The notes: generated by a model not told the origin, from the sequence alone. Positions 33,881-40,974 are shown, counted from the first letter of the stretch. The stretch is DNA of 64,000 nt from Nonomuraea dietziae (GCF_014195505.1 NZ_JACIBV010000001.1:2790001-2854000), one strand, 5' to 3'. Made by a program: numbers and translations.

Positions 33881-35104
33881 ATGCGCGGTATGACAGATCA
33901 CCTGACCATCGGCGAGCGCGTCGCGTGGTACCGGCGACGGCGAGGGCAGTCCCAAGAAGTCCTCGCGGGCTTGGTAGGCCGGACCGTCGACTGGCTCAGC
34001 AAGGTCGAGAACGATCGCATCGAGCTTGACCGGCTGTCCGTCATCAAGTCCCTGGCTGTCGCGCTGGACGTATCGCTCGGCGATCTTCTCTCTGAGCCGT
34101 CCTTGCTGGAATGGACGCCTGAGAGCGGAGACCGAACCGTTCCGGCACTACGCGCAGCGATAACCGACTATCGCCAGCTTTCACCCTTGCTCTCCCTGGT
34201 CGAGGCGCACGAACCGGCCAGTCTCTCGGAGCTACAGGCCGAGATCGCTGACATCTGGGACGCCTACCAGGAATCGCGATACGGCCTCGTCATCAGGCGG
34301 CTGCCCACCCTGCTCACCGAGGCCCAGCACGCCGCCAGAACGTATGACGGAGACGAGCAACTGCGGGCTCAGGCTCTGCTCGGGCAGGCATACCACGCCG
34401 CCGCCACCATCCTGGTGAAGATCGGTGAGGCAGATCTGGCCTGGATCGCAGCCGAACGTGGGTTGACGCACGCGCAGAACTCCGGCGATCAGATCGTGAC
34501 CGCTTCACTGTTCCGTTCGGTCACCCATGCCTTGCTTGCCACAGGTCGTTACGACGCAGCCACCCACCTCACCAGCGACGTTACCGGGCTGTTGGACGGC
34601 CAACTTGGCGGTGCCTCACCCGCCCTGCTCTCGGTTCACGGGACGTTGCTACTGGCAGGTTCCATGGCTGCCGCCCGAGCCGAGGACCGGTCGACGGTGC
34701 GCGCTTTTCTCGCCGAGGCTGACCAGTCCGCCCGCAGGCTCGGAGGGGACGCCAACCACGTCTGGACCGCCTTCGGTCCCACCAATGTGGCCATCCACCG
34801 CGTCGCCACGGCGATCGAGCTGGGAGACGTGCAGGTCGCCGTCGACATCGGCCCCGATCTCGACACCAGCGCCCTACCGATCGAACGTCGTGCCCGACAT
34901 GGCCTCGCTGTCGCCCAGGCGTTCAGCATGTGGAATCGCACAGAGCAGGCGTTGGACGCGATGCTTGCCGTCGAACGCATCGCCCCCGAGCAGCTACGCC
35001 ACCACTTCTTGAGTCGCCAACTCGTCCTCTCCTGGATACGCCGCCAACGCGGCAAGCCCAGCCGCCCTCTGGCCGACCTCGCGCGACGTCTTCATGTCGC
35101 ATGA
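33881..35104 (+). CDS. XRE-family regulator with TPR-like C-terminal domain
   Basis: A 407-residue protein. The N-terminal helix-turn-helix (SQEVLAGLVGRTVDWLSKVENDRIELDR, in two helices at about residues 24-52) is followed by a long all-helical region with TPR-like repeats (RYGLVIRRLPTLLTEAQ, AWIAAERGLTHAQ and so on). Proteins of this build are common in actinomycete mobile elements and often partner a small effector gene. Its stop overlaps the NUDIX gene, so both are made together. Confidence 0.85.
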   Translation: MRGMTDHLTIGERVAWYRRRRGQSQEVLAGLVGRTVDWLSKVENDRIELDRLSVIKSLAVALDVSLGDLLSEPSLLEWTPESGDRTVPALRAAITDYRQLSPLLSLVEAHEPASLSELQAEIADIWDAYQESRYGLVIRRLPTLLTEAQHAARTYDGDEQLRAQALLGQAYHAAATILVKIGEADLAWIAAERGLTHAQNSGDQIVTASLFRSVTHALLATGRYDAATHLTSDVTGLLDGQLGGASPALLSVHGTLLLAGSMAAARAEDRSTVRAFLAEADQSARRLGGDANHVWTAFGPTNVAIHRVATAIELGDVQVAVDIGPDLDTSALPIERRARHGLAVAQAFSMWNRTEQALDAMLAVERIAPEQLRHHFLSRQLVLSWIRRQRGKPSRPLADLARRLHVA

Positions 35105-35616
35105 CGGCACCCGATGAACCCCGTAGGGTCGAGATCATGAGCGACCAAGGGAACACCCCGCCGCCCATGGCCACCGCCCGAGTAGCCGCAGGCGCTCTGT
35201 TCTTCGACGAGCACGGACGCGTGCTGCTGGTGAAGCCGACCTACAAGTCGTACCGGGACATCCCCGGTGGCTACGTCGAGCCGGGAGAGACCCCGTTCCA
35301 GGCGTGCGTGCGCGAGGTTCAGGAAGAACTCGGCATCCAACCGCCCATCGGGGATCTCCTCGTCGTCGACTGGGCACCCCACCCCAAAGAGGGCGACAAG
35401 ATCCTCTTCATCTTCGACGGCGGACGACTCAGCCCCGAGACTCTCAGCAAGATCTCGTTCGGTGACGGCGAGCTTGCCGGCTACGAGTTCCACGCAGTCG
35501 AGGAGCTGGACGGCCTAATGATCGAGCGCCTGGCCAGCCGGGTCTCTTCCGCCGTCACCGCTCACAACATCGGACGAACCCTGTACCTGGAGCATGGCCG
35601 TACCCTGCCGACCTGA
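35101..35616 (+). CDS. NUDIX hydrolase, possible Pif-like conjugal immunity factor
   Basis: About 171 residues from the ATG at 35101, which overlaps the XRE-TPR stop (ATGA); an internal ATG at 35137 is possible. The Nudix box is complete: GGYVEPGETPFQACVREVQE followed by ELGI. In pSAM2 the immunity factor Pif carries a Nudix motif and blocks transfer between cells that both hold the element. This gene is in the same kind of element and position, so Pif-like function is a fair inference but not shown. Confidence 0.85.
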   Translation: MTAPDEPRRVEIMSDQGNTPPPMATARVAAGALFFDEHGRVLLVKPTYKSYRDIPGGYVEPGETPFQACVREVQEELGIQPPIGDLLVVDWAPHPKEGDKILFIFDGGRLSPETLSKISFGDGELAGYEFHAVEELDGLMIERLASRVSSAVTAHNIGRTLYLEHGRTLPT

Positions 35617-35649
35617 CTCGGCGGATCTTGCCGAATTGTTCTTTTAGGG

Positions 35650-35727
35650 ATCAAGGCGGCGGCTGCGCCGCCGCGCCCGCGCGGCCCTCCCCGCGCGAGC
35701 TGCGGCCTGGGGGCCGGTCTCGCGCGG
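35650..35727. repeat. Repeat A, copy 1 (GC-rich)
   Basis: A GC-rich stretch beginning GATCAAGGCGGCGGC and ending CTGCGGCCTGGGGGCCGG then TCTCGCGCGG. It recurs in altered form at 42135-42211 beside an integrase fragment. It holds a GGCGGC/GCCGCC hairpin that may terminate the NUDIX transcript. Confidence 0.65.
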
Positions 35728-35821
35728 GCGCCGCGCGGGCAGGGGTCACAGTCGGCCAAGCCGATCACCAAGACAGGCGGCCACCCGAAGTGCTGCTGAG
35801 AGTGGCAGCAGTTCAGAACAT

Positions 35822-35900
35822 GCCTCCGGCGGGGAACTCAGCTCCGGGATGATCGCGTCGGCCAGGCCGGTAGTCAATGAGCTGAGGTGGAGCCCGATCT
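35822..35900. repeat. Repeat B, copy 1
   Basis: GCCTCCGGCGG, AGCTCCGGGATGATC, GAGCTGA and GTGGAGCCCGA blocks recur in the same order and spacing at 43096-43171. No coding function seen. Confidence 0.65.
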
Positions 35901-35933
35901 CCCCGCCCGCAACGTCCCAGGCGAAGCCCAGCA

Positions 35934-35999
35934 GATCAAGGCCAGGGGTCAAGGTCGTTCGTCCAGCGGGGCGCTCCACCTTGACCCCTGACCTTGATC
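35934..35999. other. Long near-perfect inverted repeat
   Basis: A 22-bp arm (GATCAAGGCCAGGGGTCAAGGT, 35934-35955) faces its complement at 35978-35999 with one mismatch and a 22-base centre. The arms contain the direct motif GTCAAGGT/CAAGG twice. It lies in a 440-bp gene-free stretch and is a candidate single-strand origin, transfer locus or bidirectional terminator. Confidence 0.6.
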
Positions 36000-36058
36000 C
36001 GCTGCATCACATGTGGGACGAGGCAGACGGGAAGATCGGGCGGGCGCGGCGCATGTCG

Positions 36059-36508
36059 CTAACGCGAGAACTCACTTCCGAGGTAGCCGTGGAAAAGCGA
36101 GAACGGGCTATACCTTGATCGCTCCTCTTGGCCAAGGAAAAGGTAGTCAGCGAGGACACGCCCACAGAAGTGATCATTGCTGACAACGAAGGTCACGGCG
36201 TCCGCTTCGCCTTGCACCCGCTCATCTATATCGACCACGAGTCCATCCGGCATCGCCGCGGGAAGGTTGATTTGATAGACCGGTTTGAAGAGCAGTTCGA
36301 TGTGCGGGGCACCTGGCTGAAACTCCGTCCGCAAAACGAGCTCGCTATGCGAAGGCATGTAGCTCCAGATGCGGAATCGGCGCTCTGGGAAGCTCAGAGG
36401 CAGGGATAGCTGGCCGGGATAGCGATCATGGCTCACGGCTAGAGCCCACCACGGCCACATCAGCCAGACAAGACGACGACGCCAGGAGAGCACCTGGGAT
36501 TCTGGCAT
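36059..36508 (-). CDS. Hypothetical AICE cargo protein
   Basis: A 149-residue protein. The ATG at 36508 has GGAGG seven bases upstream. The first 30 residues are rich in tryptophan and hydrophobics (RRRLVWLMWPWWALAV), perhaps a membrane anchor; the rest is soluble with aromatic patches (HIELLFKPVYQINLP, FCGRVLADYLFLGQ). No family recognised. An overlapping plus-strand frame was judged a shadow. Confidence 0.6.
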   Translation of the reverse strand: MPESQVLSWRRRLVWLMWPWWALAVSHDRYPGQLSLPLSFPERRFRIWSYMPSHSELVLRTEFQPGAPHIELLFKPVYQINLPAAMPDGLVVDIDERVQGEADAVTFVVSNDHFCGRVLADYLFLGQEERSRYSPFSLFHGYLGSEFSR

Positions 36509-36663
36509 GGGTAGCCTCCACGTCCTGAACGACACCTCTCAGACGTGATCTACCGCGCCCTCGTCGCGGACCACAGCCACGGCGAGGAGGGATCAAGGTA
36601 ACCGTGTTCCATCCCTTGCAGGCAGACGCGTCGGAGGAGCGTGTGCGTTCGCAGTGAAAATCG

Positions 36664-36774
36664 CGTGCCATTCGCGTGCCATTCGGCCCCCTGGGTACGG
36701 CCGAGCGGCCATGATCCGAAGGCTAGCCGACGTGCAACAGAGGCATGATCGCCGTGCCATTAGCGTGCCATTAG
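36664..36774. repeat. Right integrase arm-type repeats, two pairs
   Basis: CGTGCCATTCG occurs in tandem at 36664-36674 and 36675-36685, and CGTGCCATTAG in tandem at 36753-36763 and 36764-36774, all in the same orientation as the left pair. The second pair ends 80 bp before attR. The rest of 36509-36854 contains no gene I can support. Confidence 0.7.
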
Positions 36775-36854
36775 GTTGGGTCCGGGTAGCTTCGCTGCGG
36801 TAGCCGTACGAGGTCGGCCCGCAGGTCGAGAGCACGCCCGAGGCGATCTTGGCT

Positions 36855-36940
36855 CCTTACAAGCGAGGGGTCACTGGTTCGATACCAGTACCGCCCACCA
36901 GCACAAAGAAGCCCGGTAGCGATCTTGCTACCGGGCTTCG
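36855..36940 (+). repeat. attR: right 86-bp att repeat of the AICE
   Basis: Copy of tRNA-Val from the anticodon loop to CCA plus the terminator hairpin; one mismatch to attL. Only the 3' half of the tRNA is present, so it is not a functional tRNA gene. A broken integrase begins immediately after it. Confidence 0.95.
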
Positions 36941-36941
36941 C

Positions 36942-37325
36942 GCTCGACATGCTGTTGCCGAACGCTCACGGTGCCCTTGGCCAGATCCAGGTCCATTCGC
37001 CTGAGCGCGGCGACTTCGCCCCACCGCAGACTCACGAACGGGGCCAGCAGGATCAGGGCGCGCAGCCGTACCACGACCAGCTCGGACAGCTCGAAGACCT
37101 GGGCTACCGTCAGGACGGGACGCTCGTCCGGTTGCTCCTCGCCGGCGCCGCGGATACGGCATGGATTGCGTGGGATGATCCGGCCGTCAGCCGCCGTCAT
37201 GAGCACCGCCCGCAGGAAGCGGTACGCCTTCGCCATCTCCGACCCCCCTACGCCCTTGGGCGATCAGCGTGGCGTGCCACTCCCTCACCGCAGCGGTGTC
37301 GAGCTTGCCTGCGATGGGCAGGACA
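36942..37325 (-). pseudogene. Integrase fragment of the second element
   Basis: Reads AKAYRFLRAVLMTAADGRIIPRNPC, then DERPVLTVAQVFELSEL and SLRWGEVAALRRMDLDLAKGTVSVRQQHVE in pieces, closely matching residues about 140-235 of the intact int. The catalytic C-terminal half is gone, cut exactly at the att end. A frameshift near 37250 separates the upstream KLDTAAVREWHATLIAQG part. Clear relic. Confidence 0.9.
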
Positions 37326-37329
37326 GTCG

Positions 37330-37580
37330 GTGGTCAACGGCGCCGGAGGCTTCGGCGCCCTGGTGGCGTACTTGGCGATATAGCCCGCCACCGCGCGTTC
37401 GCTGAGCCGGTCGGCGCGAGCGTCGAGCAGGGTGGGGGATGTCGAGCTGGTCACCCCAGGCCAGGGTCCACCGGCCGAGATCGCTGGCAGGAGACAGCAG
37501 TTCAACGGCTTGCGCCGCAGCAGGCGCCGCCCGAACCAGCAGGTGGTGGTCGGCCCAGTCCGGTGGTGGGTGGTCCGTCA
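37330..37580 (-). pseudogene. Replication-initiator fragment of the second element
   Basis: Two frames carry pieces typical of actinobacterial plasmid/AICE initiators: LGRWTLAWGDQLDI in one and ERAVAGYIAKYATRAP in another, with the frameshift near 37440. The YIAKYAT segment is the usual tyrosine motif of these proteins. It is not the same subtype as the intact RepSA-like gene. Further left, 37581-37855 has no gene I recognise. Confidence 0.7.
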
Positions 37581-37855
37581 CGTCCATCGAGGCGGATGAT
37601 GGTGTGGAAGGCCAGACCTCGCCGCACCCCGCAACCACTCCGACGTCAAAGCCTTCGCCAGGAACCTGGCCATGCGCGACGTCGAACCCGACGCCCCATT
37701 GTTCACCGCCGAAAGATCACCGCAAACCGCGAGTCGCGATCATGCTCGGCGGCCACACAATCTGGCAGCCATCGGGGGCGCGGGGAGGAATGGGCCGTGG
37801 GAAGAACCGACCCACGACCGGCGGCGCGACGGCCCAGCTCGCTCACCAGCGATGC

Positions 37856-38302
37856 TCATGGGAGCTCCGCCCGGTGTACGCACTCCAGGCAAGCCCGGTC
37901 CGCTGTGGGCGAGAACGGTATCGACCAGCCGCACACGGACAATGGATACACCGACTCCCCACACAAGCTGATCTTCGTGTCGAGTGGTACGGCGTGCTGC
38001 ACCGCTTGCCGTCCAGCGCCGGACAGCCCGAGCCGGTAGTCGTCGACGGGATGGCCCGACACCGATTCCATGCCGTACACGAGCAGGTCGTCCCAGTGAA
38101 CCGGCCAACGCCGAACGCCACCCGGCAGATCGTCGGCCGCTGAGTCGAGCTCGAGCAGGGCCAGGGTGCCGTTGCGTAGGACCATGACCACGGTTCCACG
38201 CTGACCCACTAGCCAGGCGCCCGAGGCACGGGTTCGAGCGGGACTGTGCAGCAAGTCCACGATCTTGGCCCGCACCCCCGGCACCTGCCGAGGCGACGTC
38301 AC
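37856..38302 (-). CDS. Hypothetical protein of the second element
   Basis: A 148-residue protein whose ATG overlaps the stop of the upstream 102-residue gene (ATGA). A beta-rich first half (ASGAWLVGQRGTVVMVLRNGTLALLELD) is followed by a C-terminal part with conserved-looking cysteines (ISLCGESVYPLSVCGW, then ACLECVHR). The cysteine spacing suggests a zinc site. No named family recognised. Confidence 0.65.
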   Translation of the reverse strand: MTSPRQVPGVRAKIVDLLHSPARTRASGAWLVGQRGTVVMVLRNGTLALLELDSAADDLPGGVRRWPVHWDDLLVYGMESVSGHPVDDYRLGLSGAGRQAVQHAVPLDTKISLCGESVYPLSVCGWSIPFSPTADRACLECVHRAELP

Positions 38303-38607
38303 CCCGGCGCCTTGCTCGCTGTTCCCACGTCATCAGATACGGCCGACAGTGGTTGTTTCTCTCGTAGGTCGGCGTAGCGGAAGGCGACCCGTCGAGCGGC
38401 CCGTGATGGGTCCATGGCCGGATGGCGGGCGTAGACAGCGCGCTTGCGCCGCTCGTCCCACCCCGACCGCCACCAGAACCACTCGCCGTCGCACCACACC
38501 ACCAGCCCGACCCAGACCGAGACGAGCGCCATGCCGTACCCGTCGTGCGTGTCCGCGATGCGTTCTGGACCCCCGTTGTGGGCGGTGTTCCAGCACCGTG
38601 CTCCCAT
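38299..38607 (-). CDS. Hypothetical protein of the second element
   Basis: A 102-residue tryptophan-rich protein (VSVWVGLVVWCDGEWFWWRSGW) with a basic second half (RAARRVAFRYADLRE). It heads a two-gene operon with the 148-residue protein and is divergent from the HTH-UTRA regulator, with iterated operator-like motifs in between. No known family; similar small proteins travel with actinomycete regulators on mobile elements. Confidence 0.65.
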   Translation of the reverse strand: MGARCWNTAHNGGPERIADTHDGYGMALVSVWVGLVVWCDGEWFWWRSGWDERRKRAVYARHPAMDPSRAARRVAFRYADLREKQPLSAVSDDVGTASKAPG

Positions 38608-38619
38608 GGCGGGGGTCCT

Positions 38620-38694
38620 ACTTAGTCCCCCACTTTAGGGGGGCTAAAGTCGAGAGTAGAACCTGGCCTTGACCCTCGCAATAGGGGGGCTAAA
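38620..38694. promoter_or_regulatory. Iterated operator-like motif between divergent genes
   Basis: TAGGGGGGCTAAA occurs at 38636-38648 and again at 38682-38694, and an inverted, slightly altered copy (TTAGTCCCCC) at 38622-38631. Copies face or follow each other in the 124-bp gap between the 102-residue gene and the UTRA regulator, which is the likely binding protein. Confidence 0.6.
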
Positions 38695-38731
38695 ACCGGC
38701 TCTCGTCAGTCGCTGAGGAGGCATTGCCCGG

Positions 38732-39538
38732 ATGGATCTGAAGACGCTGAGGGAAGTCGCCCAGATGAGCGACCCCGTGGAACGAGCCCGCATCCTCAGT
38801 CGGCTCATGACCGAGGAACAGGGCTTGGTCACCGAAGCGGCGAAGATGCGACGCCAGGCGATCGCCGAGGCGCGCGAGTCCGGCATGAGCCTGGAGGAGA
38901 TCGCCGGACGCCTGGGCGTCTCCCCCGGCCGCATCTCGCAGATGAGGAAAGGACCGACCGCCCGCGCACCCGAAGGGCCAGCGTCTCCGGCACCCAGGGT
39001 GCTGGTCCAGCGAGCGTTGCCGACCGAGCCAGCCGTACGCGGCTCCAAGTCGCTCTTCCTCGCAGAGGCGGAACGGCAGGGGCTCAAGGCTGACCGGCGG
39101 ATGCTGTACGTCGGACTGGAGCCCGCCAGTGATCACGTGGCGGCTTGCCTGCGTGTCGAACCGAGCACGGAGATCGTCGCCAGACGGAAGATGATGTTGG
39201 CCAACGACGTGCCGGTGAGGATCGCGACCAGCTACTTCCGCGCCGATCTGTTCGGTGACACCCGCTTGGCCGAGCCCGAGTTCGTGCAACCGTCGCTTCA
39301 GTCCGCCTTGACCGCCCTGGGCTACACGTTCGGTCACGCGGAGGAGAACCTGACCGCCAGGCCGCCGACACCGTTCGAGCGGGAGACGCTGGAGCTTGAG
39401 CCCAGCGAGTGGATCGTCCAGGTGCTCAGGGCCAGCTACTCCACCGAGGGCACGCCTATCCACGTACTGGAGACGATCTGCGCCGCCAACCGGCACATCT
39501 TCCCGATCGGCCAGGTCTCCGGATACGACGAATTCTGA
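38732..39538 (+). CDS. Regulator with sigma-like HTH and UTRA-type domain
   Basis: A 268-residue protein. The DNA-binding part (ESGMSLEEIAGRLGVSPGRISQMRKG, about residues 50-74) is a simple helix-turn-helix and not the usual GntR winged helix. The C-terminal part (ARPPTPFERETLELEPSEWIVQVLR and so on) matches the UTRA ligand fold found in KorSA-like repressors. It probably regulates the divergent pair of genes and itself. A copy of its 3' end is left at 40728-40826. Confidence 0.8.
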   Translation: MDLKTLREVAQMSDPVERARILSRLMTEEQGLVTEAAKMRRQAIAEARESGMSLEEIAGRLGVSPGRISQMRKGPTARAPEGPASPAPRVLVQRALPTEPAVRGSKSLFLAEAERQGLKADRRMLYVGLEPASDHVAACLRVEPSTEIVARRKMMLANDVPVRIATSYFRADLFGDTRLAEPEFVQPSLQSALTALGYTFGHAEENLTARPPTPFERETLELEPSEWIVQVLRASYSTEGTPIHVLETICAANRHIFPIGQVSGYDEF

Positions 39539-39644
39539 GGTAGCCCCACATTCTCCGCGTACACGTATTGTGCGGGAACCGTTGACCCGCTATCCCGTGA
39601 GCGACCGAGCCCGCCGACAGTCCGGTCTCTGCGGGACCTGCCGA

Positions 39645-40250
39645 TCATTCATCAAGAGGTTCTGCGCCGAGGAACCGCAGGTCCAGCATGTCCGGGGAGA
39701 AGGGAAGACCGGTGATCCTGCTCGCCAGGGCGAACGACCTCTCCATCGGGTACTCGATACCCGGGCCCTCTATACCGTGGTCTGGATCCAGTCCGACCTC
39801 GTGCATCTCCCGGACGAAGCGGTCTGGATCACCGCCCGACCGCTCGGCCGGAAAAATTGGGTCGAACCGGACGACCGGCGCGCCGTCGACGATGTACGCG
39901 AAGGTGTCCTCGGCGTAGTCGTGGCGGCAGACTGACACGACCTCGGTTCCCCGGGAGACTCGGGTGTAAATGTCGGAGTCGACGGCAATCTTCCATCCCC
40001 CCGGTTCGATGACCACGGCCCAGTCGCCGACCTTCGCGGCACCGATGTAACCGGCCGCGTCGTCTCTCATACTCTCCACCGAGCGCTCGTCCAGCTCATC
40101 CAATGCCACTTCCTCCATAGTGTTCTCGTCTACGCCGAACCGGCGGAGGACTTCCTCCGGAGAGAGATGCCGGACGAAGGACACGCAGTAGATTTCACCT
40201 AGCGTTTCGTAGCCTGGGAAGCCGGGGAATTCGTCGGGGGTCTCGGTCAC
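39645..40250 (-). CDS. DUF6461-like protein
   Basis: About 201 residues. The GTG at 40250 has AAAGGAGTGACC before it and is preferred to the ATG at 40268. The sequence shows the DUF6461 layout: YCVSFVRHLSPEEVLRRFG at the start, WAVVIEPGGWKIA in the middle, and HDYAEDTFAYIVDG later. These proteins are frequent in actinomycete accessory regions, often near toxin or immunity genes; function unknown. Confidence 0.8.
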   Translation of the reverse strand: MTETPDEFPGFPGYETLGEIYCVSFVRHLSPEEVLRRFGVDENTMEEVALDELDERSVESMRDDAAGYIGAAKVGDWAVVIEPGGWKIAVDSDIYTRVSRGTEVVSVCRHDYAEDTFAYIVDGAPVVRFDPIFPAERSGGDPDRFVREMHEVGLDPDHGIEGPGIEYPMERSFALASRITGLPFSPDMLDLRFLGAEPLDE

Positions 40251-40356
40251 GGTCACTCCTTTGATCACGTGAGTGGCATGATCGCAGTAGTCCCCGACAA
40301 AACGGGTTCGGAGACCCCGGTGGGTGGGGTGATGGCCCGGTCCTCAGGAATGCCTT

Positions 40357-40380
40357 CTGGGTGACCAACTGGGTGACAAC
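40357..40380. repeat. Tandem arm-type repeat near the third att core
   Basis: CTGGGTGACCAA and CTGGGTGACAAC in tandem, about 97 bp before the att core. Position and layout mirror the CGTGCCATT(A/C)G pairs of the intact element, but the sequence differs, suggesting an integrase with other arm specificity. Confidence 0.5.
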
Positions 40381-40476
40381 GGCCACGAACGGGGGCCGGA
40401 TACCAGTGCACGGCCATGGACCGTAGTCGCAGTGCAGAGCCGTACGGAGCCTGGCCGGGGATTCGTTCGGATTGCC

Positions 40477-40512
40477 AGCGAGGGGTCACTGGTTCGATAC
40501 CAGTACCGCCCA
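40477..40512 (+). repeat. Third tRNA-Val att core (36 bp)
   Basis: AGCGAGGGGTCACTGGTTCG and the following 16 bases match the tRNA-Val 3' half exactly, ending at ACCGCCCA. The CCA and the terminator of the other two copies are absent; a different hairpin follows. Confidence 0.92.
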
Positions 40513-40524
40513 TCTGCGAGAAGG

Positions 40525-40548
40525 CCCGTTTCCGATCATGGAAACGGG
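40525..40548. terminator. Hairpin after the third att core
   Basis: CCCGTTTCC and GGAAACGGG around GATCAT. It has the same place and layout as the terminator after tRNA-Val but a different stem sequence. A similar hairpin occurs at 48634-48653. Confidence 0.7.
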
Positions 40549-40557
40549 TCTGAGTGG

Positions 40558-40690
40558 CTAACTCCCGAAGATCTTGTCCATCGCCGCAGCTTCTTGCATG
40601 ATCACCGGCTGGGCCTGATGCCGATAGACGGTCGGTCACCACCGTGTTGGAGTGGCCGACCAGGCTTGCTCCGACTCGACGGCCACCCAC
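40558..40690 (-). pseudogene. C-terminal tail of a third tyrosine integrase
   Basis: On the minus strand the frame reads LVGHSNTVVT, a frameshift, then DRLYRHQAQPVIMQEAAAMD and KIFGS before a stop. This is the box around the last histidine and the catalytic tyrosine of an actinophage/AICE integrase. Nothing more of the gene remains upstream. Confidence 0.75.
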
Positions 40691-40707
40691 CTTCCAGCCG
40701 CGTACCT

Positions 40708-40720
40708 GACCTCTCAGGTC
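40708..40720. promoter_or_regulatory. Orphan KorSA-type operator
   Basis: GACCTCTCAGGTC is the same palindrome as 32251-32263 except for its three central bases. No KorSA-regulated gene is left next to it. Confidence 0.5.
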
Positions 40721-40727
40721 AATACAC

Positions 40728-40826
40728 CTAGAGACGATTTGCGCCGCCAACGGCACATCTTCCCGATTGGGCAGGTCTCCGAATACGACTAATTCCGAGT
40801 AGCCCCGCGTCTCTGTGTACACGTAG
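40728..40826 (+). pseudogene. Relic of a UTRA regulator 3' end
   Basis: Close copy of 39468-39566, the end of the 38732-39538 regulator and its downstream 27 bp, with small indels (GAGACGATTTGCGCCGCCAA, CACATCTTCCCGATTGG). The body of the gene is missing. From here to 40974 no further gene is seen. Confidence 0.8.
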
Positions 40827-40974
40827 GCGACGAGGCGATGCGCGTCTCGAAAGGAAGCCTCGCCGGCGACCACACCGCCCAACGCGCCGCGCGGTCCGGG
40901 CGCGACTCAAGCCCTATCGACGTTGTTCGCCAGATCGCGCGAGCCGCTGTCCGGCGTCGCAACGCTTGAACAGG

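Larger units (their letters stand above)
26923..36940. mobile_element. Actinomycete integrative and conjugative element (pSAM2-type AICE) in tRNA-Val
   Basis: A 9.9-kb unit between 86-bp att repeats. From left: int, rep, zinc-ribbon gene, traSA-like, 90-residue gene, pra-like and a GntR repressor, all on the minus strand; then a structured region, two small minus genes, a plus-strand XRE-TPR/NUDIX pair, two repeat elements, a large hairpin and one cargo gene. This is the pSAM2 gene set for site-specific integration, rolling-circle replication, double-stranded DNA transfer and immunity. All core genes read intact. No xis gene is visible. Confidence 0.93.
36941..40512. mobile_element. Decayed second AICE-like element
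   Basis: Between attR of the intact AICE and a third att core at 40477-40512. From left: an integrase fragment in the same orientation as int, a frameshifted rep fragment, two overlapping minus-strand genes, a divergent HTH-UTRA regulator with iterated operators, a DUF6461 gene and a tandem arm-type repeat before the att core. Loss of integrase and initiator means it can no longer move on its own. Confidence 0.75.

Noticed and set aside
36128..36409. 93-residue plus-strand frame in the AICE
   Set aside because: Overlaps the minus-strand cargo gene, which has a better Shine-Dalgarno and more protein-like composition. The choice is not certain.
36855..36900. Possible second tRNA-Val gene
   Set aside because: Only the anticodon loop to CCA is present; the acceptor 5' strand and D arm are missing. 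It is an att copy, as is 40477-40512.
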